From Pirellulales bacterium (lineage in GTDB: Bacteria > Planctomycetota > Planctomycetia > Pirellulales > Thermoguttaceae), in the NCBI GenBank assembly GCA_020846145.1, contig JADLEL010000186.1:31779-95778 (forward strand): a stretch of 64,000 nt of DNA. The letters are read 5' to 3'. Made by a program: the position numbers and the translations under genes. Shown here in pieces: positions 45,666-54,974 of this stretch; position 1 is the first letter of the stretch, and every line of letters starts with the position of its first letter. Below the pieces are notes generated by a model. That model was not told where the DNA came from. It ran no database searches and was given only the letters and a program-made list of their open reading frames with translations.

Positions 45666-46283
45666 TTACCGTTTTTCAGGTTTCTGCTGGGAGCCGTATT
45701 GCTTCTTCAAGTAATCCAGCAAATCCCGCGCGGTGTAGATGCGACCGGTGGGGGCGTTGAAGTCGGCGCCGTTGGGGGCTTGGGAGAGCTGCTTGCCGAG
45801 TTCCTTTCCGCCGGCGGCGGAGGTCATGTACTCGATCATCTTTTCGCCGCCCGGCCCGCGAATCAGGTCGCTGACCGTCTGCTTGCCGCGGGGCATGCGG
45901 CTGAGGCGGTCGAGCCGGTCGTAGCCGTCCTGGTACGCGGCGATGCGGCGCATGAATTTCCGCCCGGCGTTGGTGTTCAACTCGACGTAGAGGAAGTCGT
46001 TTTTCGAGAGCAGCAGTTTCAATAAATCGTCCGGTTTTTTCAGCGCCAGGCCCGCCGTGGAAAGCTGCTTGATGAGCGGCTCCACGTCTTCCCGGGCAAT
46101 GAGGTCGGTGGGGCGGAAATCGGCCTGCGACTGGAAATGTTTCCAAACCAATTTCTCGAATTTGGCGAATTCGCCGTCAACCGCTTTGTTCGGCGGAATA
46201 ATCCGCTGCGCCGCCGTCGGCAGGGCCGTTCCACAAATTCCGATCGACGCCGTAAAAATCAATTTTAATAAAAACCGTTTCAT
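45666..46283 (-). CDS. Secreted hypothetical protein
   Basis: This 205-aa protein has an N-terminal signal peptide (KRFLLKLIFTASIGICGTALPTAAQ, cleavage near residue 26). The mature part is helical and basic, with GRKFMRRIAAYQDGYDRLDRLSRMPRGKQTVSDLIRG and no cysteines. No catalytic motif is visible. The gene converges with the glycan cassette at its 3' end and has no close neighbour in its own direction. I do not recognise the family. Confidence 0.6.
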   Translation of the reverse strand: MKRFLLKLIFTASIGICGTALPTAAQRIIPPNKAVDGEFAKFEKLVWKHFQSQADFRPTDLIAREDVEPLIKQLSTAGLALKKPDDLLKLLLSKNDFLYVELNTNAGRKFMRRIAAYQDGYDRLDRLSRMPRGKQTVSDLIRGPGGEKMIEYMTSAAGGKELGKQLSQAPNGADFNAPTGRIYTARDLLDYLKKQYGSQQKPEKR

Positions 46284-46753
46284 GAAATCACCCGGCGGTT
46301 GGGAAGGTTGGACGATTGGGCAGGATTCGATATCTCGCTCATTCGTAGGACCGGTTTCTAATCTGTCATCGGAGGCGCGGCGGATTATTCGCCCGCGTCA
46401 GGCGGCAGGTTGGAATCCTGTCCTTCTTATGCGCCATCCGATTATTGTCAGATTCTACAGTTAAATTATAGGTTACTTTTACCGATCTAACGCATTGATG
46501 GACGCATAGTAAAATCTCGGTCGGATGAGGATGAAGAGCGATATTATTTATGGTTTCCTCGAAAAATCGAGCCAATTGCACATTTAGTCCAGCGAGAAGC
46601 GGCATTACAAACCTACCGCAGATTGCCCATTTCCCCGGCGTTCGCTATTTGAATGCTCGTGTTCGAAAACCTACAATTTGTCGTTGACAAATATTGAACC
46701 GAAAGGATAATGAGCGTCGATGGAAAACTCCGGCGTTGTCAGGAGGATCAGCC
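46284..46753. other. Intergenic region with a degenerate GGACAGGTT-type repeat
   Basis: Facing motifs TAGGACCGGTTTCTAATCTG (46347) and GGCAGGTTGGAATCCTGTCC near 46403 are degenerate relatives of the gspI leader repeat. The rest is AT-rich without a supported gene. Confidence 0.55.
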
Positions 46754-46987
46754 ATGCCCAACCCGATCTATTACGTGCAGGAGTGCCCCACCTGCGGTCG
46801 CCGACTTCAAATCCGGGTGGAGTATTTAGGGCGTCGCGTCGTTTGCCAGCATTGCCAGGGAGCGTTAATTGCGGCCGATCCCGCCATGCGCAGCGATTGC
46901 GGCAACAAATTGCTGAAGCGCGCCGATGAACTGCTGGCTTCGGTCGCGAATCAAAACTGCCAGTCCCGGCTGCCGCATCCGCGCTGA
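46754..46987 (+). CDS. Small zinc-ribbon protein
   Basis: This 77-aa protein has CPTCGRRLQIRVEYLGRRVVCQHCQGAL, a four-cysteine zinc ribbon (CxxC...CxxC). AGGAGG lies 8 bp before the ATG at 46754, a strong ribosome site; the ORF-track start at 46694 is unneeded. The C-terminal half is helical. Such ribbons are often domains of larger planctomycete regulators, and here it stands alone. The role is unknown; binding nucleic acid or a protein partner is possible. Confidence 0.75.
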   Translation: MPNPIYYVQECPTCGRRLQIRVEYLGRRVVCQHCQGALIAADPAMRSDCGNKLLKRADELLASVANQNCQSRLPHPR

Positions 46988-47002
46988 GACGGTTATGATT
47001 CT

Positions 47003-47105
47003 CGTTTAGCCCGGAGCCAACGGCGACGGCGATTCGCGTTTGCCACGAAGAAAAATTGTCTGAATCCATCGTTTGCCGCCGTCGCCGTTGGCTCCGGGCT
47101 AAACG
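47003..47105. repeat. GTTTAGCCCGGAGCCAACGG inverted repeat, copy B
   Basis: This near-perfect inverted repeat sits exactly in the 124 bp between the convergent zinc-ribbon and aroA genes, so it may act as a two-way terminator. It is closely similar to 36537-36637 and 63908-63993. Confidence 0.9.
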
Positions 47106-47111
47106 AGCAGT

Positions 47112-48389
47112 TCACCGGTTGCAGGCTTTTTCCAAGTCCCTGAAAAACAGGGGATAAGTCTTTGCGGTGCAGGCGGGATCGAGAATGACCACGCCGGGCA
47201 CGCGCAGGCCGACGAGCGCCATGCTCATCGCCATGCGGTGGTCGTCGTAAGTGTCGATGCGCGCGGCGCGGAGTTCGCCGGGCGCGATCTTCAAGCCGTC
47301 GTCGAACTCCTCGACTTCCGCGCCGAACTTGCGCAGCTCCGCGGCCAGAGCGCCGAGCCGGTCGGTTTCCTTGTGCCGAATGTGGGCGACGCCGGCAATG
47401 GTCGTCGGTCCTTCGGCAAAGAGCGCGACGGCGGCGAGCGTTTGCACGGTATCGCTAATGGCGTTCATGTCGATCTCGATGCCTTGCAGCTTTCCGCCGG
47501 TTACGGAGATTGCCCGTTGGCGATAATCGATCTTGCAACCCATTTTTTGCAGGCAATCGCAGAAGGCGATGTCGCCCTGAATGCTGTTTTTCGAGAGTCC
47601 TTCAACGGTAACTTGTCCGCCGGCGATGGCGGCGGCGGCGAAGAAATAACTCGCGGCCGAGGCGTCGGGTTCGACTTGGTACTGCCGCCCGCGATAGCGC
47701 CTCCCGGCGGGGACGGCGAAGCCGCCGTCGAACAGCCGGCGCGTTTCGACGCCGAAATCTTTCATGACGGCCAACGTCATCTCGATGTACGGCTGCGAGA
47801 CGAGCCTGCCTTGGGGGATGAGTTCCACCGCTTGCCGCGCGTAGGGCGCGGCCAGCAGCAGTCCGCTGAGAAACTGGCTGGAAATTTCGCCCGAGACGAC
47901 GATGCGGCCCCCTTTCAAGCCCGCGGCCCGCACGATCACCGGCGGGCAGCCGTTGTCGAGTTCGCTCGCGGCGTCGGCGCCCATTTGCCGCAGGGCATCG
48001 AGCAGGTCTCCCAGGGGCCGCTGCCGCATCCGCGGCGCGCCGTCGAGCCTGTAGGTTCCATCGCCCAGGCAGACCGCGGCCGTGAGGAAGCGCATGGTGG
48101 TGCCGCTCCCCGCGACGTACAAATCGGCCTGCGAGACCGGCGGATGGCCGTCGCAGCCGCGGACGCGAACGGTGCGATCGATCGTATCGTGATGGACTTC
48201 GATTCCCAATTTCCCCAAGGCGTCGATCATGGCGCGCGTGTCGTCGCTATCGAGCGCGCCGTGGAGCGTCGAATCGCCGTCGGCCAGCGCGGCGCAGACC
48301 AAGGCGCGGTTGGTGATGCTTTTCGATCCCGGCGGGCAAACGGTCGCCTGGAGGGGGCCGGAGGGTTGGATGGCAATGCTATCGGGCAT
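47112..48389 (-). CDS. aroA: 3-phosphoshikimate 1-carboxyvinyltransferase (EPSP synthase)
   Basis: This 425-aa enzyme joins phosphoenolpyruvate to shikimate-3-phosphate in the chorismate pathway. Seen are PPGSKSITNRALVCAAL, YVAGSGTTMRFLTA, PRMRQRPLGDLLDAL, ISSQFLSGLLLAAP, EPDASAASYFFAAAAIAGG, HIRHKETDRLGALAAEL and TYDDHRMAMSMAL, all at family positions. The GNAGTA motif of the E. coli enzyme appears as AGSGTT. The start at 48389 gives MPDSIAIQPSGPL; the earlier ORF-track start is unsupported. There is no close operon partner. Confidence 0.96.
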   Translation of the reverse strand: MPDSIAIQPSGPLQATVCPPGSKSITNRALVCAALADGDSTLHGALDSDDTRAMIDALGKLGIEVHHDTIDRTVRVRGCDGHPPVSQADLYVAGSGTTMRFLTAAVCLGDGTYRLDGAPRMRQRPLGDLLDALRQMGADAASELDNGCPPVIVRAAGLKGGRIVVSGEISSQFLSGLLLAAPYARQAVELIPQGRLVSQPYIEMTLAVMKDFGVETRRLFDGGFAVPAGRRYRGRQYQVEPDASAASYFFAAAAIAGGQVTVEGLSKNSIQGDIAFCDCLQKMGCKIDYRQRAISVTGGKLQGIEIDMNAISDTVQTLAAVALFAEGPTTIAGVAHIRHKETDRLGALAAELRKFGAEVEEFDDGLKIAPGELRAARIDTYDDHRMAMSMALVGLRVPGVVILDPACTAKTYPLFFRDLEKACNR

Positions 48390-48502
48390 GATTGTCGGGC
48401 GCTGAGGGGAAGTGAATGGGTTAGAGGTTCGGTTCCATGAACATTTCACATTTCACAACAATCTTATCGCGGCGGCAAGTGGAGCGATGGATTTCGTTGC
48501 GC

Positions 48503-48530
48503 AATAAAAAACCCCCTTTTGCAAGGGGGC
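48503..48530 (-). terminator. Intrinsic terminator after the DUF1559 gene
   Basis: On the minus strand GCCCCCTTGCAAAAGGGGG forms a 7-bp stem with a 4-base loop and is followed by TTTTTTATT. It is a classic rho-independent terminator, 29 bp beyond the stop codon of the minus-strand gene at 48559. Confidence 0.9.
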
Positions 48531-48558
48531 CAGATAATGAATAAATCGGATCGGCAGT

Positions 48559-49647
48559 TCAGAACTGACCTTCATCCAATGGAGGCTCCAGAGTTCCATT
48601 CCCATAACGATCGCGAATGCCGCCGCTCTTGGGATCGCTGGGGTTTTTCAATTCGCCGGCATCGCGATCGTTGGGAGCCATGAGTTGCATGAACACGACG
48701 CGTTCGATATCCGTTTTTAGCGTCGATTGATGGCCGTCGCAATAGCTTACCACCACAATGCCGGGGTGGTTGGAATTGGTTTTTTCGCTGATGGGGACGC
48801 TAATCGTATTGGGCACTTGATTATCCGCCGAGGCCCCGGTGTTGGCGGTGAATCGCCAATCGAAACCGAGCTTGATGTTGCCGGTTCCCTGATCGGTATA
48901 GACTTGTTCGTCGTTTTCCCACTTTTGCGCGGGAAAAGCCCATGTCGAAAGCTCTTTGGAGGAGTTCGACTGCTCGCTCAAAAGCAAAGTCGTGGCGGAG
49001 CCGTCTTTGGAGGAAATATAGCTCAAGCCGACGCGCGACATTTTCTCGCCTTGCTGGGGATCGCAGCATTGGTCGGTGCTGACGCCTTCGGAAAGGATTT
49101 GATTGCTAATGACGCGCGCGGCATCGATTTGGACTTGGGTGGGAGATTGCGGCGGAACGAGGGCATTGGGACGATTGCGGCCCGTATTGATGCGGTAAGC
49201 CAACCAGGGAGTGCCGCTCGTCGTATCGGGCGGAAGATCGCTGGGACAGGTCATAATTCTAAGGTAAATATCCTTGTACGGCGGCACGGGTTGGCCCGCC
49301 GCCTGGAGGGCAAAATTATCTTTGATTCGATTGAGGATATCGTTACGTTCCAATTGAGGCAAAATGGACATCACCCAATTGATTTTCATGGCGGCGCTGC
49401 TGCTTTGGCCTTGCTGGGCGACGATTGGAAATGTCAACATGTTCACATATCCGGGGAACGCGCCCTTTTCGTTCTCCGCATTGAGCAATGCCAAGGCAAC
49501 TTGTTTCTGGTTATTCAGGCAATTCGCCCGCCTGCCGGCCTCGCGGGCCGCTTGCACGGCGGGCAGGAGCAGACCGACGAGAACGCCGATAATCGAGATC
49601 ACCACCAAAAGCTCAACGAGCGTGAAGCCGAGTCGTTTCTTAGACAT
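48559..49647 (-). CDS. DUF1559-type prepilin-like secreted protein
   Basis: The protein has 362 aa. The prepilin signal [27 protein letters not shown] is followed by the family hallmark [28 protein letters not shown]-terminal [13 protein letters not shown] corresponds to the H-x-DG region. AAGAGG lies 8-9 bp before the ATG. A strong intrinsic terminator follows it, so it is probably a single-gene transcript. The function is unknown; these proteins are highly expanded in Planctomycetota. Confidence 0.93.
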   Translation of the reverse strand: MSKKRLGFTLVELLVVISIIGVLVGLLLPAVQAAREAGRRANCLNNQKQVALALLNAENEKGAFPGYVNMLTFPIVAQQGQSSSAAMKINWVMSILPQLERNDILNRIKDNFALQAAGQPVPPYKDIYLRIMTCPSDLPPDTTSGTPWLAYRINTGRNRPNALVPPQSPTQVQIDAARVISNQILSEGVSTDQCCDPQQGEKMSRVGLSYISSKDGSATTLLLSEQSNSSKELSTWAFPAQKWENDEQVYTDQGTGNIKLGFDWRFTANTGASADNQVPNTISVPISEKTNSNHPGIVVVSYCDGHQSTLKTDIERVVFMQLMAPNDRDAGELKNPSDPKSGGIRDRYGNGTLEPPLDEGQF

Positions 49648-50090
49648 TATAAAACCTCTTTTCTTGGCCCAATATCCCTCTCTTTCATCTTCTCGACATA
49701 TTCACTTTATGTCAAGAGGCAGAACGGAAAATCGGGAGCGAATGAGTTTCTTTTCCCCTAAACTAGCGCAAATGCCACCATTATGGGTGGAATGGGTAAT
49801 CGGCGACCTCATCCTTTGGGCAGGATCTCCGCAAAGTCAGAGGACAGGCATTCTTGCCTGTCTTTTCCGCCAGACAGGAATGTCTGGCTTCCTGGTTTAG
49901 GCGACTTTGCAGTTCTCCTGCTCTTTTTCTTTTATCTCTGGCGTTTTTTGCAAAGATAATACAGAATAAAGGAAGATAGACGGTTAGGGACACGCATTTT
50001 CGGTTCGTGGAGAGACCATCGCGGGCCGGATAAGGTTAAAGTCAATTCGAGGCGGCGGTCGAAGGCCGCGGAGGAAACGAGGAGCGCATC
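49648..50090. other. Intergenic region with GACAGGCATTCTTGCCTGTC repeat (49846-49898)
   Basis: Facing palindromes GGACAGGCATTCTTGCCTGTC and CCAGACAGGAATGTCTGGC lie at about 49848-49868 and 49872-49891. The rest of this divergent stretch holds the promoters of the two DUF1559 genes, not identified precisely. No gene is supported. Confidence 0.65.
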
Positions 50091-50948
50091 ATGCCAATTC
50101 TCAGAAAACGCGCGGGATTTACACTGGTCGAAATGTTGGTGGTGATCTCGATCATCGGGGTGCTGATCGGATTGATGTTGCCCGCTATCAATGCCGTTCG
50201 GGAAAGAGGCCGCCGCACGCAGTGCGTCAACAATCAGAGAAACATCGGAATCGCTTTGATTGCGTATGAAAACTCCAAGGGCCGATTGCCGGGGGTGCTG
50301 AACCGCGTTGACCCTACGAATGTCATTTCTCCGCAAACAAACTGGGTGATGGCCCTTTTCGGCGATCTCAACCGCGGCGATTTAATGGACTATTGGAGAG
50401 GCGGCGTCAATCCGAGTAATCCGGGCCAACTCCAAGGTGTTAAGGTCGATGTGTTGATCTGCCCCAGCAACAAGCAAATCGAACCGGTCGGCGGACTGTC
50501 TTACGTGGTGAATATGGGGATTTATTCCATTCCCGCACCCGCGACACCCAATTATGCGATTCGGCTATTCCGCAATCGCGCGACGGTCGAAAACAACGCG
50601 CCGAAGCCCGAACCCGATTTATCGTTCGTCTCGCTCAAGAGTTCTGCGCAGACCATTTTGCTTTCGGAGAGCCTGAACGCCGGGCCGTGGACCTTCATTC
50701 CCTCGAACTCCGGACAGCCGGGATTATTCAATCCGGCATTGTCCACATTGGCATTTATTTGGCCCCTTGACACCAATCCCGGTTCGACGCTCCCCAGCCC
50801 CGAGGTTCTCAGTTCGTCAATACCCGGGCTTTCCAGCAATCATGGCGGCACGATCGTCGTTACTTTCTGCGACGGCCACACCGAGACTCCGGTCGAGGGA
50901 ACCGCCTGTTATCGCGACCCGAACATCACCATTTACGGCACGCCCTGA
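50091..50948 (+). CDS. DUF1559-type prepilin-like secreted protein (short)
   Basis: The protein has 285 aa. The prepilin signal [29 protein letters not shown] is followed by the family-like AINAVRERGRRTQCVNNQRNIGIALIAYENSKGRLPG. VTFCDGHTETPVEG is the H-x-DG region. GAGGAG lies about 7 bp before the ATG. It is divergent from the previous DUF1559 gene and somewhat shorter, with fewer of the family's internal loops. The role is unknown. Confidence 0.92.
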   Translation: MPILRKRAGFTLVEMLVVISIIGVLIGLMLPAINAVRERGRRTQCVNNQRNIGIALIAYENSKGRLPGVLNRVDPTNVISPQTNWVMALFGDLNRGDLMDYWRGGVNPSNPGQLQGVKVDVLICPSNKQIEPVGGLSYVVNMGIYSIPAPATPNYAIRLFRNRATVENNAPKPEPDLSFVSLKSSAQTILLSESLNAGPWTFIPSNSGQPGLFNPALSTLAFIWPLDTNPGSTLPSPEVLSSSIPGLSSNHGGTIVVTFCDGHTETPVEGTACYRDPNITIYGTP

Positions 50949-50989
50949 CGTGCGGTGCAACGTCATACCGTTCAAAGAGCGAAATAATT

Positions 50990-51015
50990 AGCCCCCCGTA
51001 AATACACGGGGGGCT
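50990..51015. terminator. Hairpin between convergent genes
   Basis: AGCCCCCCGTAAATACACGGGGGGCT makes a 7-8 bp GC stem. A matching inverted sequence CCCCCGGTGTATTTCCCGGG follows near 51080-51100, so the whole 50988-51105 unit is another large inverted repeat. It is probably a two-way terminator between 50948 and 51117. It lacks a long T tract. Confidence 0.6.
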
Positions 51016-51116
51016 TTGCGAAGGGTTCCAACCAACAAATTGTCTGAAAATCCGCATTCCGAAGAAATCCCCCGAGTCGCCCCCGGTGTATTTCCCGGGG
51101 GCTAAATGGCGTGGAA

Positions 51117-52355
51117 CTATTTCGGCTCTTTTACCGCCGCGAGCGGGCCGATCGTCAGCGTGGTGCATTTCTCCAACGGGTATTTTTGCAGGACGGCGTT
51201 GACTTCGGCGAGGCCGACTTCGGCGAAGGTCCGTAGTTCGAGTTCGATGGGGCGGTACTGGCGGCGATAGACCCAGTCGCCGCCGACGGGGAAGAGTCGG
51301 CCGCGGGGGCGTTCACTGCCCAGGACGAGGTGCGAACGGACTTTGCTTTTCGCTTGCGCGAGTTCATTCTCGGCAACGCCCTCGGTTTGGGCGCGGCGGT
51401 AGATGTCGCGGATTATTTGCAGATTCTCCTCGGCCCGTTCGGGATCGCAGCTCATGTAGGTGGCCATCATGCCCGCCCCTTGGTATTCGCCGTGGCTCAA
51501 GGTGGCTTGCTCGGCCAGTCCGGGATCGACGAGTTCCCAATAGAGCCGGCTGCCGCTGTCGTCGCCGAGGATCACGGCCAGCAGTTTCGCGGCATGGCGG
51601 TCGTCGTCTTCCGCCGCCGGTCCGGGGGCGAGTTGCAAAACGTATTGCTGGAAGGCGGATTCCTTATGCTCGACGAGAAAGTTTTCTTGGGGAGTGGATG
51701 AAGTAAACGCCCGGTTGGTCGAAACCGGCGTCCACTGCCCGCAGCGGTTTTCGGCGGTTTGGACGAGTGCGTCGAAATCGATCTTGCCGACGGCGGCGAG
51801 GAGAATATTGCCGGGGCTGTAGCGGCGGTCGAAGTAACCGCGCATGGCCTCGACGGGCAAAGCGGCGATGCTCGTTTCGCTCCCCAGCACGCTGCGGCCG
51901 AGCGGATGCGGGCCGAAGAAAGCCGCCCGGCATTTCTCGTCGGCGCAGAACGGCGGCTGGTCCTCGTACATTTTGATTTCTTCGATAATCACCTTTTTTT
52001 CGGTGTTGAAATCGTCCTCGCGCAGGGAAGGGCGCAGCACGTCGGCCCACAGCTCGACGGCGCGGCCGAGATATTCGGGCAGCACGGCCGCGTAATAGAC
52101 CGTGTTTTCCTCGTTCGTGAAGGCGTTGTAGTGCGCGCCCATCTCGTCGAACTCGCGGTTCACGTCGTCGGCCGAACGGGTGGGCGTGCCCTTGAAGAGC
52201 ATGTGTTCGAGGAAATGGCTCACGCCGGACACGGCGTCGGTCTCGTCGCGCGAGCCGGTGCGGACGAAGAAGCCGACCGCCGCCGAATGCGCGTCGCCGT
52301 TGCATTCGGCCACGATTTCCAGGCCGTTCGAGAGGGTGTGTTGTAGGAATTTCAC
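51117..52355 (-). CDS. M16 family zinc metalloprotease, catalytic partner
   Basis: This 412-aa peptidase has the inverted zinc motif HFLEHMLF (HxxEH) near residue 50 and a downstream acidic ligand region NTEKKVIIEEIKMYED. The two M16 halves are visible, the second ending near WVYRRQYRPIELEL. The start is taken as GTG at 52355 (VKFLQHTLSNGL, family-like); no ATG is present. It follows the partner gene by 126 bp, and such pairs work as a heterodimer or on the same substrate in relatives. No signal peptide is seen, so the place of action is unclear. Confidence 0.9.
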   Translation of the reverse strand: MKFLQHTLSNGLEIVAECNGDAHSAAVGFFVRTGSRDETDAVSGVSHFLEHMLFKGTPTRSADDVNREFDEMGAHYNAFTNEENTVYYAAVLPEYLGRAVELWADVLRPSLREDDFNTEKKVIIEEIKMYEDQPPFCADEKCRAAFFGPHPLGRSVLGSETSIAALPVEAMRGYFDRRYSPGNILLAAVGKIDFDALVQTAENRCGQWTPVSTNRAFTSSTPQENFLVEHKESAFQQYVLQLAPGPAAEDDDRHAAKLLAVILGDDSGSRLYWELVDPGLAEQATLSHGEYQGAGMMATYMSCDPERAEENLQIIRDIYRRAQTEGVAENELAQAKSKVRSHLVLGSERPRGRLFPVGGDWVYRRQYRPIELELRTFAEVGLAEVNAVLQKYPLEKCTTLTIGPLAAVKEPK

Positions 52356-52379
52356 GGAATTTGATCGGGATAGAGGATT

Positions 52380-52480
52380 CAAGGCGGAAGGCGGAAGGCG
52401 GAAGGGGGAAGGCGGAAGGGGGAATATCGGTAGTTCGTTCCCGGCTGTATTCCCCCTTCCCCCTTCCGCCTTCCCCCTTC
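52380..52480. repeat. GGCGGAAGGCGGAAGG inverted repeat
   Basis: G/A-rich arm GGCGGAAGGCGGAAGGCGGA near 52382-52401 and the facing C/T-rich arm CCCCCTTCCGCCTTCCCCCT near 52459-52478 lie between the two M16 genes. Confidence 0.75.
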
Positions 52481-52481
52481 T

Positions 52482-53714
52482 TCAATGCATCTCCAGCGTT
52501 TTCGGCCCCAGGGTTACGACGGTGAAGTCTTGGGGGGGATTTTTCGCCAAATAAGCGTTGATGGTTGCGCTACTTAGGGCGTCGATCAGTCGTTCGACCT
52601 CCTCGAGGCTGCGCGCGCGGCCGAGGTGATACCAATCGAAGGCGAGCGAGGAACTGCGGCCGCCGCTCGATTCCTGCTGCATGACCAGCGCGCTTTTGAT
52701 GCGGGCTTTGAGGCGGTCGAGTTCGCGCTCTTCGATGCCCTGCTCCAAGCGGAGCAGTTCGCCGAGCGTTACGTCGAGCGTTTCCTGCGCGCGTTCCGCG
52801 CCGGTCCCGGCGTAGCAAAAAACGCCGCCGCGGTGCTTCAACGAATGATACGAGGCATACACGCTGTAGCACAAGCCGCGGCGTTCGCGGACTTCGGTGA
52901 ACAGCCGGGCGCTCATCCCGCCGCTCAAAACGCCCACCGCGCCCCAGGCTTGGAAGTAATCGGGATGATTGTACGGCACGCTGGGGTAGGCGATGCCGAT
53001 CTGCGTTTGATTCGCTTCGTACGGCAGATGCTCGTAGCGGGCAGCGGCGATTTGCTCGGCGATGTCGCCGTTTTCGCCGGGAGTCCACTCTCCAAAGAGT
53101 TCGCCGACGCGATCGCGCAACGCTTCCCATTCGATGCATCCGGCGACGCCCAGGATCGTGTCCTGAGGGCGATAGCGTAGGCGGTATTGGGCGCGAATCT
53201 CCTCGATCGCGATCGATTCGATCGCCAGTCGTTCGCCCTGGGCGGGCCGTCCCCACGGCAGCGGATAGTGCCGCCGGCGAAGTTCGAGCATCACCTTTTG
53301 CGCCGGCTCGTCCTCGACGGCCTGCAACTCCTGCAACATGCCCAAGCGGCCGGCTTCCAATTGATCGTCGGGGAGGTGGGCGGTTCGCAGCACGTCGGCA
53401 TAGATGGCCAGCGCGGCGGGCAGGTTCTCGGCCAGCGTCGCTCCGCTAAAACTGGTATGCGCGCTGGCGACCGATTCGCTGCGCTCGACGCCGAGGTTGT
53501 CCAGGTCGAGAATGAACTGCCGGCTGTCGCGCGCGCCCGCGCCGCGAAGGGCCATTTCGCAAGTGAAGCCGCTCAGCCCGCCGCGGTCCGGGGGATCGTA
53601 AACGCTGCCCGAAGGCACCAGGAACGAAAATGCCGCCGATTGCAGCCAGGGCATCGGCTCGGCGACGAGCACCAAGCCGTTCGGGTACTGATGGAAGAAG
53701 ATTTTATCTTTCAC
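52482..53714 (-). CDS. M16 family protein, non-catalytic partner
   Basis: This 410-aa M16 fold protein lacks the zinc motif: the usual HxxEH position reads GGLSGFTCEMALRG, so both histidines are missing. It keeps the substrate-binding Arg-Tyr region as RERRGLCYSVYAS, as in non-catalytic partner subunits. The start is taken as GTG at 53714 (VKDKIFFHQYPNGL); the ORF-track start at 53771 is not supported. It is the first gene of the pair and is followed by the catalytic one. Confidence 0.85.
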   Translation of the reverse strand: MKDKIFFHQYPNGLVLVAEPMPWLQSAAFSFLVPSGSVYDPPDRGGLSGFTCEMALRGAGARDSRQFILDLDNLGVERSESVASAHTSFSGATLAENLPAALAIYADVLRTAHLPDDQLEAGRLGMLQELQAVEDEPAQKVMLELRRRHYPLPWGRPAQGERLAIESIAIEEIRAQYRLRYRPQDTILGVAGCIEWEALRDRVGELFGEWTPGENGDIAEQIAAARYEHLPYEANQTQIGIAYPSVPYNHPDYFQAWGAVGVLSGGMSARLFTEVRERRGLCYSVYASYHSLKHRGGVFCYAGTGAERAQETLDVTLGELLRLEQGIEERELDRLKARIKSALVMQQESSGGRSSSLAFDWYHLGRARSLEEVERLIDALSSATINAYLAKNPPQDFTVVTLGPKTLEMH

Positions 53715-54158
53715 AATGGTGGAAAACGCTATTGGCGGAGAAAGTCGGTCGATCCTTTGTCGTACGTTCAAGCACTGTCATTGTACAAATTATCCGGTTT
53801 CCAGAAACCCACTCTCGCCGTGCGTTCAATGTTCCTTTGACGGCCGGAATTTCCGAGGATTCACACCGACGACGGGTGAGAATCGTGCGAGTTTTATTTT
53901 TTCGGCTCGGATTCGAGTCGAACGAGGTCCGTAATAGCAGCGGTGCGTGTCAATGTAACTCCTTATCTAACAAGATGTTAGAATATCCAAGGCCCTTTCT
54001 CATATTCTGCTATTTACCTAAATCGCGCGAGTGGGCAAAATACGTCCTCCCTGCGAATTATTTCTCGTTGACCGAACGTTCCAGTCGGTAAGGCGACCTT
54101 CAGGGAGAGTTCGCCGTTCGTCACGGAAGACCGACGCAACAGCAAGGAGTGCTGAACA
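53715..54158. other. Divergent intergenic region
   Basis: This holds the promoters of the M16 operon and the OmpH gene, which I cannot place with confidence. It is AT-richer than the genes. No gene is supported. Confidence 0.5.
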
Positions 54159-54884
54159 GTGAAAAAGACCCTTCTTTTGGCGGCTGCCGCCGCCGGCGTG
54201 TTGTCGCTCTGCATTTTCGGACTGCCCGGCAAGGCTCAGGGGCCCGCCGCCGCTCGTCAGCCCGGAGGGCAAGGCGCGAACGGCTTTGCGGGCAAGGTGG
54301 TTTTGCTCGACGTGAACTACGTTTTCAAGAATCACGCGCGCTTCAAGGCGATGATGAATCAATTGAAAAACGACGCCGATGCGATGGACGCGCAGATGAA
54401 AAAAGACGAAGCCCAGTTGCGGAGCATGGCCATGGGCTTGCAGAAGTTGAACGCCGGCAGCGCGGAATACAAAAAACTGGAGGAGGACATCGCCCGCTCG
54501 AAAACCGATTGGACCATCAAAGTCCAACAACAGCGCCGCGAATTCCTGATGCGGGAAGCGAAAACCTACAACGACACCTACAAGGAAATCGAAGACGAGG
54601 TGAACTACTTCTGCCAATCGAACGGCATTTTGATGGTCTTGCGGTTCATGGGCGATCCGGTCGAGGAGGGGAATCCCGACAGCATCCTCGCGAACATCAA
54701 CAAGCCGGTGGTGTGGTACGACAAGAACCTCGATATCACTCCCTACATCATGCAGCGGTTCGCCGCGCCCGCGGGCACGGCCGATCGGCGCAATTCGCCG
54801 ACGGGCGGCGGCGCCGTTCCGCCCGGTTATACCGCTCCGCGCGGCAGCGTTCCGCCCTCTCCTTTCAACGGGAGCGGAAAATAG
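54159..54884 (+). CDS. OmpH/Skp-family periplasmic chaperone
   Basis: The protein has 241 aa. A GTG start at 54159 follows AAGGAG at 9 bp. A signal peptide (KKTLLLAAAAAGVLSLCIFGLPGKAQ) is followed by GKVVLLDVNYVFKNHARFKAMMNQLK, the OmpH beginning, and a long coiled-coil (about residues 70-140). The last 60 residues are a Pro/Gly-rich tail, longer than in E. coli Skp. Skp guards unfolded outer-membrane proteins in the periplasm. The next gene is lpxC, a common order in Gram-negative bacteria. Confidence 0.85.
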   Translation: MKKTLLLAAAAAGVLSLCIFGLPGKAQGPAAARQPGGQGANGFAGKVVLLDVNYVFKNHARFKAMMNQLKNDADAMDAQMKKDEAQLRSMAMGLQKLNAGSAEYKKLEEDIARSKTDWTIKVQQQRREFLMREAKTYNDTYKEIEDEVNYFCQSNGILMVLRFMGDPVEEGNPDSILANINKPVVWYDKNLDITPYIMQRFAAPAGTADRRNSPTGGGAVPPGYTAPRGSVPPSPFNGSGK

Positions 54885-54974
54885 CCTCTTACCGTTTCTT
54901 GCCCGTTCCCCTCATGACGAAGGAGCGGGCGAGGGGAACTTGCAGCACGCGTCAAGGATGACAGGCTTTTCGGG

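Noticed and set aside
46366-46605. 79-aa minus ORF
   Set aside because: It reads into a degenerate palindromic repeat and lacks any motif or ribosome site.
47238-48440. 400-aa plus ORF opposite aroA
   Set aside because: aroA on the minus strand has all family motifs; the plus frame is a shadow.
48727-49761. 344-aa plus ORF opposite a DUF1559 gene
   Set aside because: The minus frame has the prepilin signal, a good ribosome site and a terminator; the plus frame is a shadow.
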